From Ureibacillus massiliensis 4400831 = CIP 108448 = CCUG 49529 (lineage in GTDB: Bacteria > Bacillota > Bacilli > Bacillales_A > Planococcaceae): a DNA stretch of 64,000 bases. A program made the translations under genes and the position numbers. The DNA lies in the NCBI RefSeq assembly GCF_000772965.1, contig NZ_JPVQ01000019.1:1-64000 (forward strand), given 5' to 3'. Below, in pieces: positions 40,359-50,905 of this stretch; position 1 is the stretch's first letter, and each line of letters begins with the position of its first letter. The notes beneath the pieces were generated by a model, which saw nothing but the letters and a program-made list of their open reading frames with translations, did no database searches and was not told where the DNA came from.

Positions 40359-41714
40359 TTAATAAGACAATTTAGGATTTCCAACTGCCTCAATATTTTC
40401 TGTTGCTAACTTCTCCTTAACGTGCAGATTATTCAATTCTTCTTGAACTGCATCTTCAATCCCAAAAATTTGTTGGAATAATTGAAGCTGTTCCTTCGCT
40501 TTAGGTGAATTCGCTAGTTCTTTTGCTTGAAGAATTGGTTCCTTCAATAATTGATTGATAATGGATTTCGTATGCTTATTTAAAATTTTTCGTTCTCGAT
40601 CTGTTAAATTTGGCATCTTATTTTCAATACTCATCATCGTCTCTTCTTGAATTCGACTAGCTTTTTTACGCAATGAAGAAATTACAGGCACAACACCTAA
40701 AGTAGCAATCCAATCTTTAAATTCGTCTACTTCTTTCACTATCATCTTAGATATATCCTGAGCTGCCTTTTCACGTTCAGCCAGATTCGCCTCTACAATA
40801 CCTTGTAAATCATCAATGTCGTACAAGAAAACGTTAGGTAAGTCACCAATCTTCGGATCCAAATCACGTGGAACAGCAATATCTACCATAAATAATGGCT
40901 TACCTTTTCTTAATCTTTCTACAAATTGCATTAGTTCATAATCAATCACATATTCTGTAGAACCAGTGGAACTGATTAGAATATCCGCTTCCAATAAAGA
41001 ACATTGTAGTTCTTGCATTGATTTTGCTTGTCCATTAAATTTTTCTGCAAGTATTTGTGCTTTCTCTAGTGTACGGTTAATAACCGTTACTTTTCCAACA
41101 CCGCTACCAGCTAAATTCTGTGCTGCCAGCTCACCCATTTTGCCAGCACCTAGAATTGCTACATGCTTATGTTTTAATGAACCAAATATTTTTTTGGCTA
41201 ATTCAACAGCAGCATAAGAAACTGATACTGCGTTTTCATTGATCGTTGTCTCATTGTGCGCACGTTTAGCAAAGGTAATTGCCTGTTTAAACAACTGATT
41301 ATAAACCGTTCCTGTTGTGCCAATTTCTTGAGCATCTAAAAAGCTTTTCTTAACTTGACCAAGAATTTGTGTTTCACCTAACACCATCGAGTCAATACCA
41401 GATGCAACTCGGAATAAATGGTTAAGTGATTCGTCATTTTCACGTATATATAAATGTTTATCAAATTCTTCAACGGGAATATCGAACCATTTTGCTAAGA
41501 ATTGTTTTATATAGTAACGACCAGTATGTAATTGATCGACTACAGCATAAATTTCTGTACGATTGCATGTAGAAACAATTACATCTTCTAATATGCTTTT
41601 TTCTTTTTTTAGCGCAGCCATTGCATTCGGTAAATCGCTTTCGATAAACGACAATTTCTCACGAATTTCGACCGGCGCAGTTTTATAATTCAAGCCTACT
41701 ACAAGTGTATGCAT
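40359..41714 (-). CDS. hemA: Glutamyl-tRNA reductase
   Basis: A 451-residue enzyme for the first committed step of heme synthesis by the C5 path. The nucleophilic cysteine is Cys50 in [12 protein letters not shown]. Further motifs are the [13 protein letters not shown] stretch and the NADPH fold with [15 protein letters not shown]. The C-terminal helical dimerisation domain is complete. ATG at 41714 follows GAGGTG and gives the standard [16 protein letters not shown]. It opens hemAXCDBL and is preceded by a promoter with a PerR-type palindrome. Confidence 0.97.
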   Translation of the reverse strand: MHTLVVGLNYKTAPVEIREKLSFIESDLPNAMAALKKEKSILEDVIVSTCNRTEIYAVVDQLHTGRYYIKQFLAKWFDIPVEEFDKHLYIRENDESLNHLFRVASGIDSMVLGETQILGQVKKSFLDAQEIGTTGTVYNQLFKQAITFAKRAHNETTINENAVSVSYAAVELAKKIFGSLKHKHVAILGAGKMGELAAQNLAGSGVGKVTVINRTLEKAQILAEKFNGQAKSMQELQCSLLEADILISSTGSTEYVIDYELMQFVERLRKGKPLFMVDIAVPRDLDPKIGDLPNVFLYDIDDLQGIVEANLAEREKAAQDISKMIVKEVDEFKDWIATLGVVPVISSLRKKASRIQEETMMSIENKMPNLTDRERKILNKHTKSIINQLLKEPILQAKELANSPKAKEQLQLFQQIFGIEDAVQEELNNLHVKEKLATENIEAVGNPKLSY

Positions 41715-41820
41715 GAACTTACACCTCACACTGTCTTTTTCCAACTCCTATTGTAACACAAAGAAAGCGCTATCCATCAACTAAATTGTGAACATGCTAT
41801 GAATTGGTTTTATTTTTAAA

Positions 41821-41867
41821 TTAGAATAATTCTAATTAAGTGTACCAAAAATTTATTTATTCTTCAA
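41821..41867 (-). promoter_or_regulatory. hemA promoter with overlapping PerR-type operator
   Basis: On the minus strand TTGAAG (41867-41862) and TACACT (41844-41839) are 17 bases apart. Three bases after the -10 box begins the perfect 15-bp palindrome TTAGAATTATTCTAA (41835-41821), which differs from the PerR consensus TTATAATnATTATAA at only two symmetric positions. It would cover the transcription start. PerR represses hemAXCDBL in B. subtilis, so this is a reasonable operator. A weaker extended -10 (TGTTACAAT) lies nearer the gene at about 41758-41750. Confidence 0.7.
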
Positions 41868-41899
41868 TGATTTAAGTCAAATTAGGTAGAATTATAAAA

Positions 41900-41915
41900 A
41901 ATAATTCTCATTATT
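41900..41915 (-). promoter_or_regulatory. Second Fur/PerR-like box upstream of hemA
   Basis: AATAATGAGAATTATT on the minus strand has six-base symmetric arms and resembles an iron-box half-site arrangement. It lies about 33 bases upstream of the proposed -35. Composition is AT-rich, so a chance match is possible. Confidence 0.35.
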
Positions 41916-41940
41916 ATTAAAATTATCCCCTTAATTAAGA

Positions 41941-41990
41941 AAAAGATGTTTCGTAAAAATCGAAAAAATTCGATTCAACTCAAAACATCT
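41941..41990 (-). terminator. Terminator after engB
   Basis: AGATGTTT and AAACATCT form the base, with an inner ATCGAA/TTCGAT stem, followed by TTTTTC on the minus strand, about 45 bases past engB. Confidence 0.75.
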
Positions 41991-42035
41991 CCCCTCTCAC
42001 ATATTTAGTTGTGAAAATTGGGTATGTACGATTCG

Positions 42036-42617
42036 TTACATCCTTTTTTCAATTTCGCTCCAAGCTTGTTCAAAACCTAGACCTATTTCTGACGAAAAGA
42101 CGATTAATGGATCGCCTTTTTCCATATCTAACGTCTCTTTCACAACTTTTTTATGCTTATCCCATTTACCTTTTGGAATTTTATCGGCTTTCGTAGCTAT
42201 AACAATAGTTGGTATATTGTAATGCTTTAAAAAGTCGTACATCATTCGATCATCACTCGTCGGTGGATGTCTTAAATCAACGATTAATAGTACAGCACGT
42301 AGTACATCACGCGCTGTAATATATCGTTCAATCATCTTTCCCCATGCTTCTCGCTCTGTTTTCGAAACCTTTGCATAGCCATAGCCTGGCACGTCTACAA
42401 AAAATAGCTGTTCCTCAATTTTGTAGAAATTGAGGGTTTGTGTTTTCCCAGGCTTTGAAGACGTGCGTGCTAATGCTTTACGTCCAATCATTTTATTAAT
42501 AAATGATGATTTCCCTACATTCGAACGTCCTGCTAATGCGAACTCAGGGAGACCACCTTCAGGATATTGTTCTGGTTTTACAGCACTAATAACCAGTTCA
42601 ACATTATTTACTTTCAT
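42036..42617 (-). CDS. engB: Ribosome biogenesis GTPase EngB (YsxC)
   Basis: A 193-residue GTPase needed for 50S assembly. G1 is [13 protein letters not shown], with the switch region [21 protein letters not shown] and ATKADK. ATG at 42617 has GGAGG eight bases upstream and overlaps the last 14 bases of lon. The lon-engB order is conserved in Bacilli. Confidence 0.97.
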   Translation of the reverse strand: MKVNNVELVISAVKPEQYPEGGLPEFALAGRSNVGKSSFINKMIGRKALARTSSKPGKTQTLNFYKIEEQLFFVDVPGYGYAKVSKTEREAWGKMIERYITARDVLRAVLLIVDLRHPPTSDDRMMYDFLKHYNIPTIVIATKADKIPKGKWDKHKKVVKETLDMEKGDPLIVFSSEIGLGFEQAWSEIEKRM

Positions 42618-44937
42618 TTTTAAAACCTCCAACTAGTGCTAGATTTAGCACCTCGTCAGCAGTAGATACTGGTTTAAATGTAAGCTGATCTCGAATACTA
42701 TCAGGTATATCATCAATATCACGAATATTATCCTTCGGCATAATAATCGTTGTTAAACCTGCTCTATGTGCACCTAATGATTTTTCTTTTAAGCCACCGA
42801 TTGGTAAAACGCGACCACGTAATGTGATTTCACCTGTCATACCAATTTCTCGTTTAATCGGTTTGTTTGTAATAGCTGATACCAATGCAGTACACATTGT
42901 TATACCTGCAGATGGACCATCTTTTGGCACAGCGCCTTCAGGTACATGGATATGAATATCATGCTCGTCAAAGAAATTCGCATCAATTTTCAACTTATCA
43001 GATAATGATCGAACATAGGATAGGGCTGTTTGTGCAGATTCTTTCATTACTTCCCCTAACTTACCTGTTAATTGGATCTTACCTTTACCAGGAGTTAGCG
43101 ATACTTCGATTTGTAATGTATCTCCACCAACTGTTGTATAGGCTAAACCTGTTGCAACACCAACTTGATTCTCTGTTTCTGCTTGACCATAATGGAATTT
43201 GTGTTTTCCTAACATATCAATTAATACTTTTTGATTAACTGTTACACGTTTTTTCTCACCTGAAACAATTATTTTCGCTGCTTTACGGCAAAGAGACGCA
43301 ATTTGTCTTTGTAGGTTTCGGACACCGGCTTCTCGCGTATAATAACGGATTAAATCAACAATCGCTTCATCTTTTATAACGATTTGAGATTTTTTCAATC
43401 CATTTTCTTCAATTTGTTTCGGTATTAAGTGATTTTTCGCGATTTGAATTTTTTCCATTTCAGTGTAACCAGCAATTGATATTACTTCCATACGGTCTAA
43501 CAAAGGACCTGGTATCGTACTTAAATCGTTAGCTGTAGCAATAAACATTACCTGAGATAAATCATATGGTTCTTCAATGTAATGGTCACTAAAATTATGG
43601 TTTTGTTCTGGGTCTAATACTTCAAGCATCGCCGCCGATGGATCTCCCCTAAAATCATTTGACATTTTGTCAATTTCATCTAGTAAAAAGACAGGATTTA
43701 TCGTACCGGCTTTTTTCATCCCTTGAATAATTCGACCAGGCATCGCACCTACATAGGTTCTACGATGGCCTCGAATTTCTGACTCATCTCGAACACCACC
43801 AAGTGAGACACGTACAAAGTTTCGATCAAGACTTTCAGCTACAGATCGAGCTAAAGACGTTTTCCCTACCCCAGGAGGTCCGACTAAACAAAGAATTGGT
43901 CCACGTACCGAATTTTTAAGTTGACGTACTGATAAATATTCTAAAATACGTTCTTTTACTTTTTCTAAACCGTCATGGTCACGATTCAATATATTTTCCG
44001 CATGAAGAATATCTAGTCGGTCAGTTGTGCTTTCTGTCCATGGAATTGTCACAAGCCATTCAATGTAATTTCGAATTACACCACTTTCAGCACTAGCTGC
44101 AGGTAATTTTTCATAACGATCAAGTTCTTTGAAGGCAGTGCTTTTTGTGGACTCAGGCATTCCTGAATTTTCAACACGTTTCCTTAAATCTGCTACCTCT
44201 CCTGTTTTCCCTTCACGATCACCTAGCTCAGCCTGAATCGCTTTCATTTGTTCACGAAGATAATACTCTTTTTGAGTACGCTCCATTGCTTGCTTCACTT
44301 TAGAATTAATTTTCTTTTCTAGATTTAATACTTCTTGTTCATCATGTAATCGAATAATTAAATGATCCAAACGTTTTTTTATGTTAAATATACTTAAGAT
44401 TTCTTGTTTTTCTGCTACTTTAAGTGGAAGGTGAGATGCGATAACATCCGCTAGTCTACCTGGTTCATCAATATCTAACACAGAATCAATCGTTTCTGTT
44501 GTAATTTTGTTAGAGGATTTCGCATATTTTTCAAAATAGCTAAGAAGTGTACGCATTAACGCCTCAATTTCAGGATCTTTTACTTTACTATCTTCATGTA
44601 ACTCAATGCTAACAGAGGTGAAGTCCTTATCTTCATAAAAATTAATGATTTCTCCTCTGCTTACACCTTCAACTAAAACACGTAATGTACCATTTGGTAA
44701 TTTTAACATTTGTTTAACATTAACTAATGTTCCAATTGTATATAGATCTTCTTTTTCAGGTTTTTCAATACGTAAATCTTTTTGTGTTGCTAAGAAAATG
44801 TGATTGTCATTTAACATTGCGTACTCTAACGCAGCCACTGATCTTGCTCTACCTACATCAATATGTAAAACCATTGAAGGGTAGACTAGTAATCCTCGCA
44901 AAGGCAGTAATGGTTTCTTATCTTTTACTTTGCTCAT
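42604..44937 (-). CDS. lon: ATP-dependent protease LonA
   Basis: A 777-residue AAA+ serine protease that degrades damaged and regulatory proteins. It has an N-terminal LAN domain ([20 protein letters not shown]), Walker [12 protein letters not shown], Walker B LLDEIDKM, and the protease domain with catalytic Ser in [11 protein letters not shown] and Lys in [14 protein letters not shown]. Start ATG at 44937 after GGAGGTG; upstream in-frame codons are not conserved. No lonB lies between it and clpX, unlike B. subtilis. Confidence 0.97.
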   Translation of the reverse strand: MSKVKDKKPLLPLRGLLVYPSMVLHIDVGRARSVAALEYAMLNDNHIFLATQKDLRIEKPEKEDLYTIGTLVNVKQMLKLPNGTLRVLVEGVSRGEIINFYEDKDFTSVSIELHEDSKVKDPEIEALMRTLLSYFEKYAKSSNKITTETIDSVLDIDEPGRLADVIASHLPLKVAEKQEILSIFNIKKRLDHLIIRLHDEQEVLNLEKKINSKVKQAMERTQKEYYLREQMKAIQAELGDREGKTGEVADLRKRVENSGMPESTKSTAFKELDRYEKLPAASAESGVIRNYIEWLVTIPWTESTTDRLDILHAENILNRDHDGLEKVKERILEYLSVRQLKNSVRGPILCLVGPPGVGKTSLARSVAESLDRNFVRVSLGGVRDESEIRGHRRTYVGAMPGRIIQGMKKAGTINPVFLLDEIDKMSNDFRGDPSAAMLEVLDPEQNHNFSDHYIEEPYDLSQVMFIATANDLSTIPGPLLDRMEVISIAGYTEMEKIQIAKNHLIPKQIEENGLKKSQIVIKDEAIVDLIRYYTREAGVRNLQRQIASLCRKAAKIIVSGEKKRVTVNQKVLIDMLGKHKFHYGQAETENQVGVATGLAYTTVGGDTLQIEVSLTPGKGKIQLTGKLGEVMKESAQTALSYVRSLSDKLKIDANFFDEHDIHIHVPEGAVPKDGPSAGITMCTALVSAITNKPIKREIGMTGEITLRGRVLPIGGLKEKSLGAHRAGLTTIIMPKDNIRDIDDIPDSIRDQLTFKPVSTADEVLNLALVGGFKNESK

Positions 44938-45114
44938 GCGGGTAATCACCTCCATTTGAATTTTGCGTATCAACCCGCTCACTTATTATGAGATAAAAAC
45001 AAAACATTTCTCTTGCATATTGTTTACAGTTTTTATCCTCTACATGTACATAAGTCATTAACATTTTATGTATCAAAAATCATTTAGTAACGATATGTTC
45101 ATTAAAGTTGGCAG

Positions 45115-45172
45115 AAAAAGCTGACTTACGACTTTTACGCGAATATTTGCGCATCTTTCGAAGTCAGCTTTT
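45115..45172 (-). terminator. Terminator after clpX
   Basis: AAAAGCTGACTT pairs with AAGTCAGCTTTT around an inner hairpin (GCGAATATTTGCGC). It lies about 30 bases past the clpX stop with T-rich sequence following. Confidence 0.8.
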
Positions 45173-45202
45173 ATTTGCCTACTTGTGTTTCATCACAATA
45201 GT

Positions 45203-46471
45203 TTATGCTGATGTTTTTTTATCATTTAGACCTTCTAGTTCTGTACCATCTTCCAAAATCAATTTTGGTGGCTTGTTATCACTAATTGTTTCTTTCGTAA
45301 TGATACATTTTACAATGTCTTCACGCGAAGGTAGCTCATACATCATATCTAAAATTGTTGATTCGATAATAGAACGTAAGCCACGAGCACCCGTTTTACG
45401 TTCAATTGCCTCATTCGCAATTGCAGTAAGTGCATCTTCTTCAAATTCAAGTTCCACTTTATCGAGCTCAAACATTTTTTGATATTGTTTTACTAAAGCA
45501 TTTTTCGGTTCAGTTAAGATACGAACAAGTGCTTCTTCGTTTAATTGCTCTAAAGATGCTAAAACTGGTAGTCGTCCAATAAATTCTGGGATCAAACCAA
45601 ATTTCAACAAATCTTCAGGGATTAATTTCGAAAGTAAAGACTCATTCTCTTCTTTTTTAACATTATTCGAACCAAACCCAATAACCTTTTCTCCTTGACG
45701 ACGTTTAATGATTTGTTCAATACCATCAAAGGCACCGCCAACGATAAATAAAATGTTTGTAGTATCAATTTGTAAGAACTCTTGATGAGGGTGTTTACGT
45801 CCCCCTTGAGGAGGAACACTTGCTACAGTCCCTTCAAGAATTTTTAGTAATGCTTGTTGAACACCTTCACCAGATACATCACGTGTAATAGAAGGATTTT
45901 CTGATTTACGTGCAACTTTATCAATCTCATCGATATAAATAATACCTTTTTCAGCACGTTCAATATCGTAATCAGCGGCTTGTATTAATTTCAATAAGAT
46001 ATTTTCAACATCTTCACCCACATAACCAGCTTCTGTTAATGAAGTGGCATCTGCAATTGCAAATGGTACATTTAATATTCTTGCAAGTGTTTGTGCAAGT
46101 AATGTTTTACCACTACCTGTTGGTCCAATTAATACAATATTTGATTTTGATAATTCAACATCATCAATTTTACTGTTTGAATTAATACGTTTATAGTGAT
46201 TGTACACAGCAACAGCAAGGGCTTTCTTTGCTCGCTCTTGTCCAATTACATATTCATCTAGTATAGATAAGATTTCTTTTGGTTTCGGAATATCTTGGAA
46301 TTCAATCTCTTCCTCAACACCTAATTCTTCAACAACAATTTCAGAGCATAGTTCGATACATTCGTCACAGATATATACTCCTGGACCTGCTACTAGTTTA
46401 CGAACTTGTTCTTGTGGCTTTCCACAGAACGAGCACTTCAAATTGCCTTTTTCATCATTAAATTTGAACAA
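45203..46471 (-). CDS. clpX: ATP-dependent Clp protease ATP-binding subunit ClpX
   Basis: A 422-residue AAA+ unfoldase partner of ClpP. The N-terminal zinc domain has CSFCGKPQ and CDECIELC. Walker A is [12 protein letters not shown], Walker B IYIDEIDK, followed by [18 protein letters not shown] and sensor-2 GARGLRSI. The start is TTG, preceded by AGGGGTGA. It lies between tig and lon, the typical arrangement. Confidence 0.98.
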   Translation of the reverse strand: MFKFNDEKGNLKCSFCGKPQEQVRKLVAGPGVYICDECIELCSEIVVEELGVEEEIEFQDIPKPKEILSILDEYVIGQERAKKALAVAVYNHYKRINSNSKIDDVELSKSNIVLIGPTGSGKTLLAQTLARILNVPFAIADATSLTEAGYVGEDVENILLKLIQAADYDIERAEKGIIYIDEIDKVARKSENPSITRDVSGEGVQQALLKILEGTVASVPPQGGRKHPHQEFLQIDTTNILFIVGGAFDGIEQIIKRRQGEKVIGFGSNNVKKEENESLLSKLIPEDLLKFGLIPEFIGRLPVLASLEQLNEEALVRILTEPKNALVKQYQKMFELDKVELEFEEDALTAIANEAIERKTGARGLRSIIESTILDMMYELPSREDIVKCIITKETISDNKPPKLILEDGTELEGLNDKKTSA

Positions 46472-46498
46472 CTTGCTTCACCCCTATTCACGAGAACT

Positions 46499-46527
46499 AT
46501 CTTACAAGATTCTTATATCTTTATCAA
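46499..46527 (-). promoter_or_regulatory. Candidate promoter of clpX
   Basis: On the minus strand TATCAA-complement TTGATA (46527-46522) is followed after 17 bases by TAAGAT (46504-46499), 28 bases before the clpX start codon. No CtsR heptad repeat is seen near it. Confidence 0.6.
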
Positions 46528-46604
46528 ATATGTTGACTCTTTTATGCATATGGATGTATTTTCCACATGCAGAACTTATGTATTTTTTCGTTATATATGT
46601 TTAT

Positions 46605-46638
46605 AAAACAAGGCACGGATTATACCGCACCTTGTTTT
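46605..46638 (-). terminator. Terminator after tig
   Basis: AAAACAAGGTGCGG and CCGTGCCTTGTTTT pair over 14 bases with two wobble pairs, about 27 bases past the tig stop. Confidence 0.85.
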
Positions 46639-46664
46639 TTACTATTGTACTAAATTACACTTAA

Positions 46665-47957
46665 TTATTCAGTAATTTTTGCGTTTTCTACTAAAAATTC
46701 AACTGTTTTTTGAGTGCGGATATCGTTTTCTAAGATCTCAGTTGTACCACCTAAAGCAGTAACAATTTGTTCTTTATCCATGTTGAATTGTTTACCCATT
46801 TTTTCTAGTTCTGCATCCATATCCTCTTGTGTTACTTCGATATTTTCAGCTTTAGCAATTGCTTCTAGAGTTAATGAAATACGTACGCGTTTTTCAGCTT
46901 CTGGACGCATTTGCTCGTGTAATGCATGCTCATCTTGACCAGAGAATTGATAGTAAAGATCTAAGCTCATACCTTGCATTTGTAAACGTTGAGCAAATTC
47001 GTCAATCATGCGGTGTATTTCGTTATGAGTCATTGATTCAGGAATTTCGATTTCAGCATTTTCAGCTGCTTTTTCTACTAACTCGTCACGTAAAGAAGCG
47101 TCTGCGTCTGCTTTCTTTTGCTCTTGAGTTTTAATTTTAAGTGCAGCACGTAATTCAGCTAAAGATTCAACATCTGGATCGATTTCTTTTGCTAATTCGT
47201 CGTTTAATTCTGGAACAACTTTTGTTTTAACTTCTTTAACTGTTACTTTGAAAGTAGCTTCTTTACCAGCAAGTTCAGCTGCATGGTATTCTTCTGGGAA
47301 AGTAACTTGTACATCTTTAGATTCACCAGCTTTTAGACCAACTAATTGTTCTTCAAAACCTGGAATGAAAGAACCAGATCCGATTTCAAGCGGGTAGTCT
47401 TCTCCTTTACCACCTTCGAATGCTTCGTCACCTACGAAACCTTCGAAATCGATAACAGCAGTGTCACCTTCTACAATCGGCTCATCTTCTTTAATTTCTA
47501 ATTCAGCTTTACGGCTAACTTGCTCTTGAATTTGTTCTTCGATTTCTTCATCAGTAACTTCTGTATCTAATTTTTTCACTTCAAGACCTTTATATTCACC
47601 TAATTTAGGCTCTGGTTTAACAGTTACTGTTGCAGTGAAAGTGAAAGCTTGGCCTTTAGCAAAATTCTCAGTTCCATCAATTTGTGGATAGTCAACTGGC
47701 ACAATTCCAGTTTCATCGATTGCATTTGAATATGCATCAGGCACTAGAATTTCAAGAGCATCTTGGTATAATGCTTCAATACCAAAACGTTTTTCAAATA
47801 AGTTACGTGGCATTTTACCTTTACGGAAACCAGGAACGTTAATTTCTTTCACAACTTTTGCAAACGCTTTATCTAAAGCATTATTCACTTCTTCAGCTGG
47901 CACTTCGATTGTAAGGATACCAGTATTCCCTTCTTGTTTTTCCCATTTTGCTGACAT
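46665..47957 (-). CDS. tig: Trigger factor (ribosome-bound chaperone, peptidyl-prolyl isomerase)
   Basis: A 430-residue chaperone binding nascent chains at the ribosome exit. The ribosome-docking signature is [19 protein letters not shown]. The FKBP-type isomerase domain spans about residues 155-240 ([20 protein letters not shown]), and the long C-terminal helical domain follows. ATG after TTTGGAGG. It has its own promoter and terminator. Confidence 0.98.
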   Translation of the reverse strand: MSAKWEKQEGNTGILTIEVPAEEVNNALDKAFAKVVKEINVPGFRKGKMPRNLFEKRFGIEALYQDALEILVPDAYSNAIDETGIVPVDYPQIDGTENFAKGQAFTFTATVTVKPEPKLGEYKGLEVKKLDTEVTDEEIEEQIQEQVSRKAELEIKEDEPIVEGDTAVIDFEGFVGDEAFEGGKGEDYPLEIGSGSFIPGFEEQLVGLKAGESKDVQVTFPEEYHAAELAGKEATFKVTVKEVKTKVVPELNDELAKEIDPDVESLAELRAALKIKTQEQKKADADASLRDELVEKAAENAEIEIPESMTHNEIHRMIDEFAQRLQMQGMSLDLYYQFSGQDEHALHEQMRPEAEKRVRISLTLEAIAKAENIEVTQEDMDAELEKMGKQFNMDKEQIVTALGGTTEILENDIRTQKTVEFLVENAKITE

Positions 47958-48027
47958 ATATTAATACCTCCAAAAATAATTTACAGTTTGACAAACTCTT
48001 CGTTTATACGATTTTGACAACCATTTT

Positions 48028-48055
48028 AGTATATCATAGTTAGTTATACTTTCAA
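48028..48055 (-). promoter_or_regulatory. Candidate promoter of tig
   Basis: TTGAAA (48055-48050) and TATACT (48033-48028) lie 16 bases apart on the minus strand, starting at the end of the TPR gene and about 70 bases before tig. Confidence 0.65.
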
Positions 48056-48061
48056 CTTTTT

Positions 48062-49060
48062 TCATACTTCTTGTAGTTCTGTTAACTTTTCGAGATTCTG
48101 CAAAAAGTCTACTAATTCATAATCCATTTCCTGTACGTTTCCAAACATTAAGCTTACTAAATCAATATAAGCTAAAGCCACATCTTCGGAATCATAATCT
48201 AACCATTCGTAAGGATAAGTGACTATTGCATGCTTTGAAATTAAATATTCTAGCATTTCTAATTTAGATGGTTCTTGATCTAATTTTTCTATTACAAGTG
48301 ATGTAATGGCTTGATATTGTGGTAGTTTTGTTGGTAATGGTAATGTTGATGGATTTACTACCATTGATCGATGAAATTTGTTTATTTTTATTTCTACATT
48401 CACTTCTTGTTCGACTAGCAAAATTAATATTAGACTCTTGATAAATGGATGGGATTTATCATGTTCAATAATGCTTTTTAACTGCTCAACAATAGGACGA
48501 ACATTTGCTTCAGTAAGTTCTTGTATTTTTATTAATTGTTCATTTGGATTTAAAGATAAGAATTGATACACATCGTATTCTTCAAGATTTAATTTGTTTT
48601 CAGTTTGAAATTCAAGCTGCGAATCATCATCCATTTGTGTAATATTTGCGTTCAAGTTTTTTAAACGTTCAAATTTCTCAACTTGATTTTCAGGAATTGC
48701 GCCTTCTTCAAGAAGAGATGTAATGATGCTCTCGACCTGCTTAAATTGTTTTAATTGCATACAAATTGTTAAATATAATTCCATCACTTCTAAGTACATA
48801 GATGGCCCAATACTCAATAATTGCTCGCAAACCTCTTTTGCTTTTTCAAAGGATTTCGCTTCATATAAAGAGTAGGCATAAACACTTAAAGTTAATTCAT
48901 CACCTTCAGTGTATTGTAACGCTTCTGAGAAATTCTCGTTAGCTTCATCGAATTGATAATTTTCTACATATTCATGGGCTTGTGAAATTAATCTTTCGAC
49001 AGTTCCAGGAAATAAGACAACATTTTTATATCCCTTTATTCTTTTCTTCTTATTTTTCAT
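48062..49060 (-). CDS. TPR-repeat protein (YsoA-like)
   Basis: A 332-residue soluble protein. Residues about 25-110 contain tetratricopeptide-type helix pairs (YQFDEANENFSEALQYTEG, then SFEKAKEVCEQLL). The rest is helical and acidic with a DUF-like C-terminus. Its place upstream of tig matches ysoA of B. subtilis. The partner and function are unknown. ATG at 49060 has GGAG eight bases upstream; an earlier ATG lacks one. Confidence 0.8.
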   Translation of the reverse strand: MKNKKKRIKGYKNVVLFPGTVERLISQAHEYVENYQFDEANENFSEALQYTEGDELTLSVYAYSLYEAKSFEKAKEVCEQLLSIGPSMYLEVMELYLTICMQLKQFKQVESIITSLLEEGAIPENQVEKFERLKNLNANITQMDDDSQLEFQTENKLNLEEYDVYQFLSLNPNEQLIKIQELTEANVRPIVEQLKSIIEHDKSHPFIKSLILILLVEQEVNVEIKINKFHRSMVVNPSTLPLPTKLPQYQAITSLVIEKLDQEPSKLEMLEYLISKHAIVTYPYEWLDYDSEDVALAYIDLVSLMFGNVQEMDYELVDFLQNLEKLTELQEV

Positions 49061-49438
49061 GTGTCTCACTCCCAAGCTGTTCATTATGAAAATCTTATAT
49101 AAGTATTCATAATTATTGTCATTTTACCGTTAATTTACTTCTTGAACAACATCAATTTTATCTTTCAATACAAATGAAGTTATTACGATTACTAATCAAT
49201 GTTACCCGCTTAAATAAAATTTAATCGAAGAACAATTAATAATACATAAATGAAAAAGAGTAATCATTTGTATTTTTTGCAATTATTTTTTAATCAATCA
49301 AGCCTCAATTTATATTTCAATTTTCCATCTTAAGCTTTTAATCTTATCTCATTATAAATTGCATAAATCTGAATAATGTTTCCACATTTGTGCAACCTAG
49401 TGATAGTTATGCATTTTAATCATAAAGGAGAGCTTTTG
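49061..49438. other. Intergenic region between the TPR gene and the DUF3231 gene
   Basis: About 380 AT-rich bases between divergent genes. I see no credible reading frame, RNA motif or strong inverted repeat. It should hold the two promoters. Confidence 0.5.
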
Positions 49439-49951
49439 ATGGGGATCTTAAGTAAAAATCCAAAGGACGAACCGTTACACTATGGTGAAATTTTTGCAAT
49501 GTGGTCGCATACATTGACGAACAATGGATTGATAGCAGCCTATCAAACACTATACAACCATACTGGCGATGTAGATTTAGCAAAGCTTATTGAAGAAGCC
49601 CTGGCAGGATTAGAGGAAGAAAATAAACAGGTGAAAAGTGTTTTAAAAATTAACGGTGTTGGTTTACCACCTGCCCCTCCTGAACGTCCAAATGCTCGTA
49701 TTGAAGATATTCCTGTAGGAGCAAAATATATGGATCCTGAAATAAGTGCAATTTTATCATCAAATGTCGCTTCAGGTTTAATTTCTTGTAGTACTACAAT
49801 AGCATTATGTACTCGCGAGGATATTGCCTTTATGTATGGCCAATTCCATATGGCTAAGGCTCAATTAGGTGGGAAAATGTTACGATTAAATAAAGCAAAG
49901 GGTTGGCTCGCTCCTCCCCCACTACATGTTAGCCCTACCGACAAATCATAA
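49439..49951 (+). CDS. DUF3231-family protein
   Basis: A 170-residue helical protein of the DUF3231 family, whose members have a ferritin-like four-helix layout. Typical pieces are EIFAMWSHTLTNNGLIAAYQ and the region around FMYGQFHMAKAQLGGKMLRL. It is a single-domain member, whereas many relatives have two tandem copies. ATG at 49439 is eight bases after AAAGGAG. Function unknown. It is followed by a clear terminator, so it is monocistronic. Confidence 0.8.
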   Translation: MGILSKNPKDEPLHYGEIFAMWSHTLTNNGLIAAYQTLYNHTGDVDLAKLIEEALAGLEEENKQVKSVLKINGVGLPPAPPERPNARIEDIPVGAKYMDPEISAILSSNVASGLISCSTTIALCTREDIAFMYGQFHMAKAQLGGKMLRLNKAKGWLAPPPLHVSPTDKS

Positions 49952-49978
49952 AAAGTTTAATAAAAAAATTACGTTGAA

Positions 49979-50004
49979 AGCACCTACCTACCATAGGTGT
50001 TTTT
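49979..50004 (+). terminator. Terminator after the DUF3231 gene
   Basis: CACCTA pairs with TAGGTG across a 7-nt loop, flanked by extra A/T pairs and followed by TTTTTCTATTTTTT. Confidence 0.8.
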
Positions 50005-50098
50005 CTATTTTTTAGTATTAATAGAAAATTAACTCTCACATTTTCACGTTTTTTATAACATGTTTTGTACATAATAAAAATACATAGGAGGGAGAAAT

Positions 50099-50647
50099 AT
50101 GAGCAAATATCTTTTAGGTTTAGCACTATTATTATCTTTAGGACTAGCAGCATGTTCAGGAGACGATACTCCTACGGATACAGCAAATGATACACCTGCT
50201 GATGAGACAAATACAGAAACAGAACAGGAAGAAGAAGTAAGTACAGATGAAAATGTACAAGAATCAGATCTAGGTAAATTAACGATTAATTATAAAAATG
50301 AGGAATTAGGCATTAGCCATGAAGCTGGTCCAATGAATTTAACGTTAAATGCTGTTCAAGTCGCTACACTTGAAGTTGCAGAGGATTTTAAGGAATCCTT
50401 CGACAATCAAGATGTTGCTACAGTAATCACAATCAATATGACAGCAAAAAACTCAACAGACCAAACTATAAGTTTCTACCCTGACCAGGCCACACTTGTA
50501 ACAGATACTGGACAACAAGTAGACGCTGATCTTTGGTATTCTGGTGAAGTAGGCGGCGACTTTATGGGTGCGGTTACAATGGAAGATGATGTAGTTTGGA
50601 TTTTAAAGCATGATGAAAACATAAAAAAATTAACTCTTCATACTTAG
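50099..50647 (+). CDS. Lipoprotein of unknown function with a 3' frameshift
   Basis: A 182-residue predicted lipoprotein. The signal peptide ends in the lipobox LAAC (Cys19), followed by a Thr/Asp/Glu-rich linker to about residue 58 and a beta-rich domain (VITINMTAKNSTDQTISFYPDQATLVTD compressed over residues 118-145) like DUF4352-type extracellular domains. The frame closes at TAG (50645-50647) just where the next frame continues as SGPFDEDFESVGEDFTLDV to a TAA at 50712-50714. One surplus base near 50642-50645 explains this. The last 22 or so residues are therefore lost, unless it is a sequencing error. AGGAGG precedes the ATG. Confidence 0.75.
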   Translation: MSKYLLGLALLLSLGLAACSGDDTPTDTANDTPADETNTETEQEEEVSTDENVQESDLGKLTINYKNEELGISHEAGPMNLTLNAVQVATLEVAEDFKESFDNQDVATVITINMTAKNSTDQTISFYPDQATLVTDTGQQVDADLWYSGEVGGDFMGAVTMEDDVVWILKHDENIKKLTLHT

Positions 50648-50714
50648 CGGTCCTTTTGATGAAGATTTTGAATCAGTTGGAGAAGACTTTACCTTAGATG
50701 TTCCACTTGAATAA
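50646..50714 (+). pseudogene. Out-of-frame C-terminal remainder of the lipoprotein gene
   Basis: Reads SGPFDEDFESVGEDFTLDV and ends PLE-stop. It makes sense only as the continuation of the 50099 gene after removing one base. Confidence 0.7.
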
Positions 50715-50725
50715 TTTATTATTAT

Positions 50726-50751
50726 AGACACCATTTTTTATCATGGTGTCT
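50726..50751 (+). terminator. Hairpin after the lipoprotein gene
   Basis: AGACACCAT and ATGGTGTCT pair perfectly, 12 bases past the second-frame stop. The tail TTACTTAT is only a weak U-tract. Confidence 0.6.
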
Positions 50752-50828
50752 TACTTATATGGATGGTGGTTGGCGCAGTCATTCTTTTTTATATTGCTTC
50801 TGTCGGTTGGGTAGGTTAAATATTGTAA

Positions 50829-50866
50829 GGAAAAGGTTGATTCGATATTTACGAATCAGCCTTTTT
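50829..50866 (+). terminator. Hairpin upstream of the dehydrogenase gene
   Basis: AAAAGGTTGATTCG pairs with CGAATCAGCCTTTT (one wobble), followed by TT. It looks like a Rho-independent terminator, 40 bases before the dehydrogenase start. No gene with a clear start lies between it and the previous hairpin, so it may be a backup terminator or an attenuator. Confidence 0.65.
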
Positions 50867-50905
50867 TCACTTAGCATAATGGTAAGAGAAAATAGGAGGT
50901 ATTTT

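Noticed and set aside
44938-45110. Possible CtsR operator upstream of lon
   Set aside because: No GGTCAAA heptad repeat is present on either strand in this stretch.
49935-50153. A 72-codon minus-strand frame between the DUF3231 gene and the lipoprotein
   Set aside because: It runs through the terminator and over the lipoprotein start and signal peptide, has no Shine-Dalgarno sequence, and reads as AT-rich noise.
50759-50905. In-frame extension of the dehydrogenase upstream of the ATG at 50906
   Set aside because: It crosses a terminator-like hairpin and lacks SDR homology, while the ATG at 50906 has AGGAGG at good spacing and begins the Rossmann fold.
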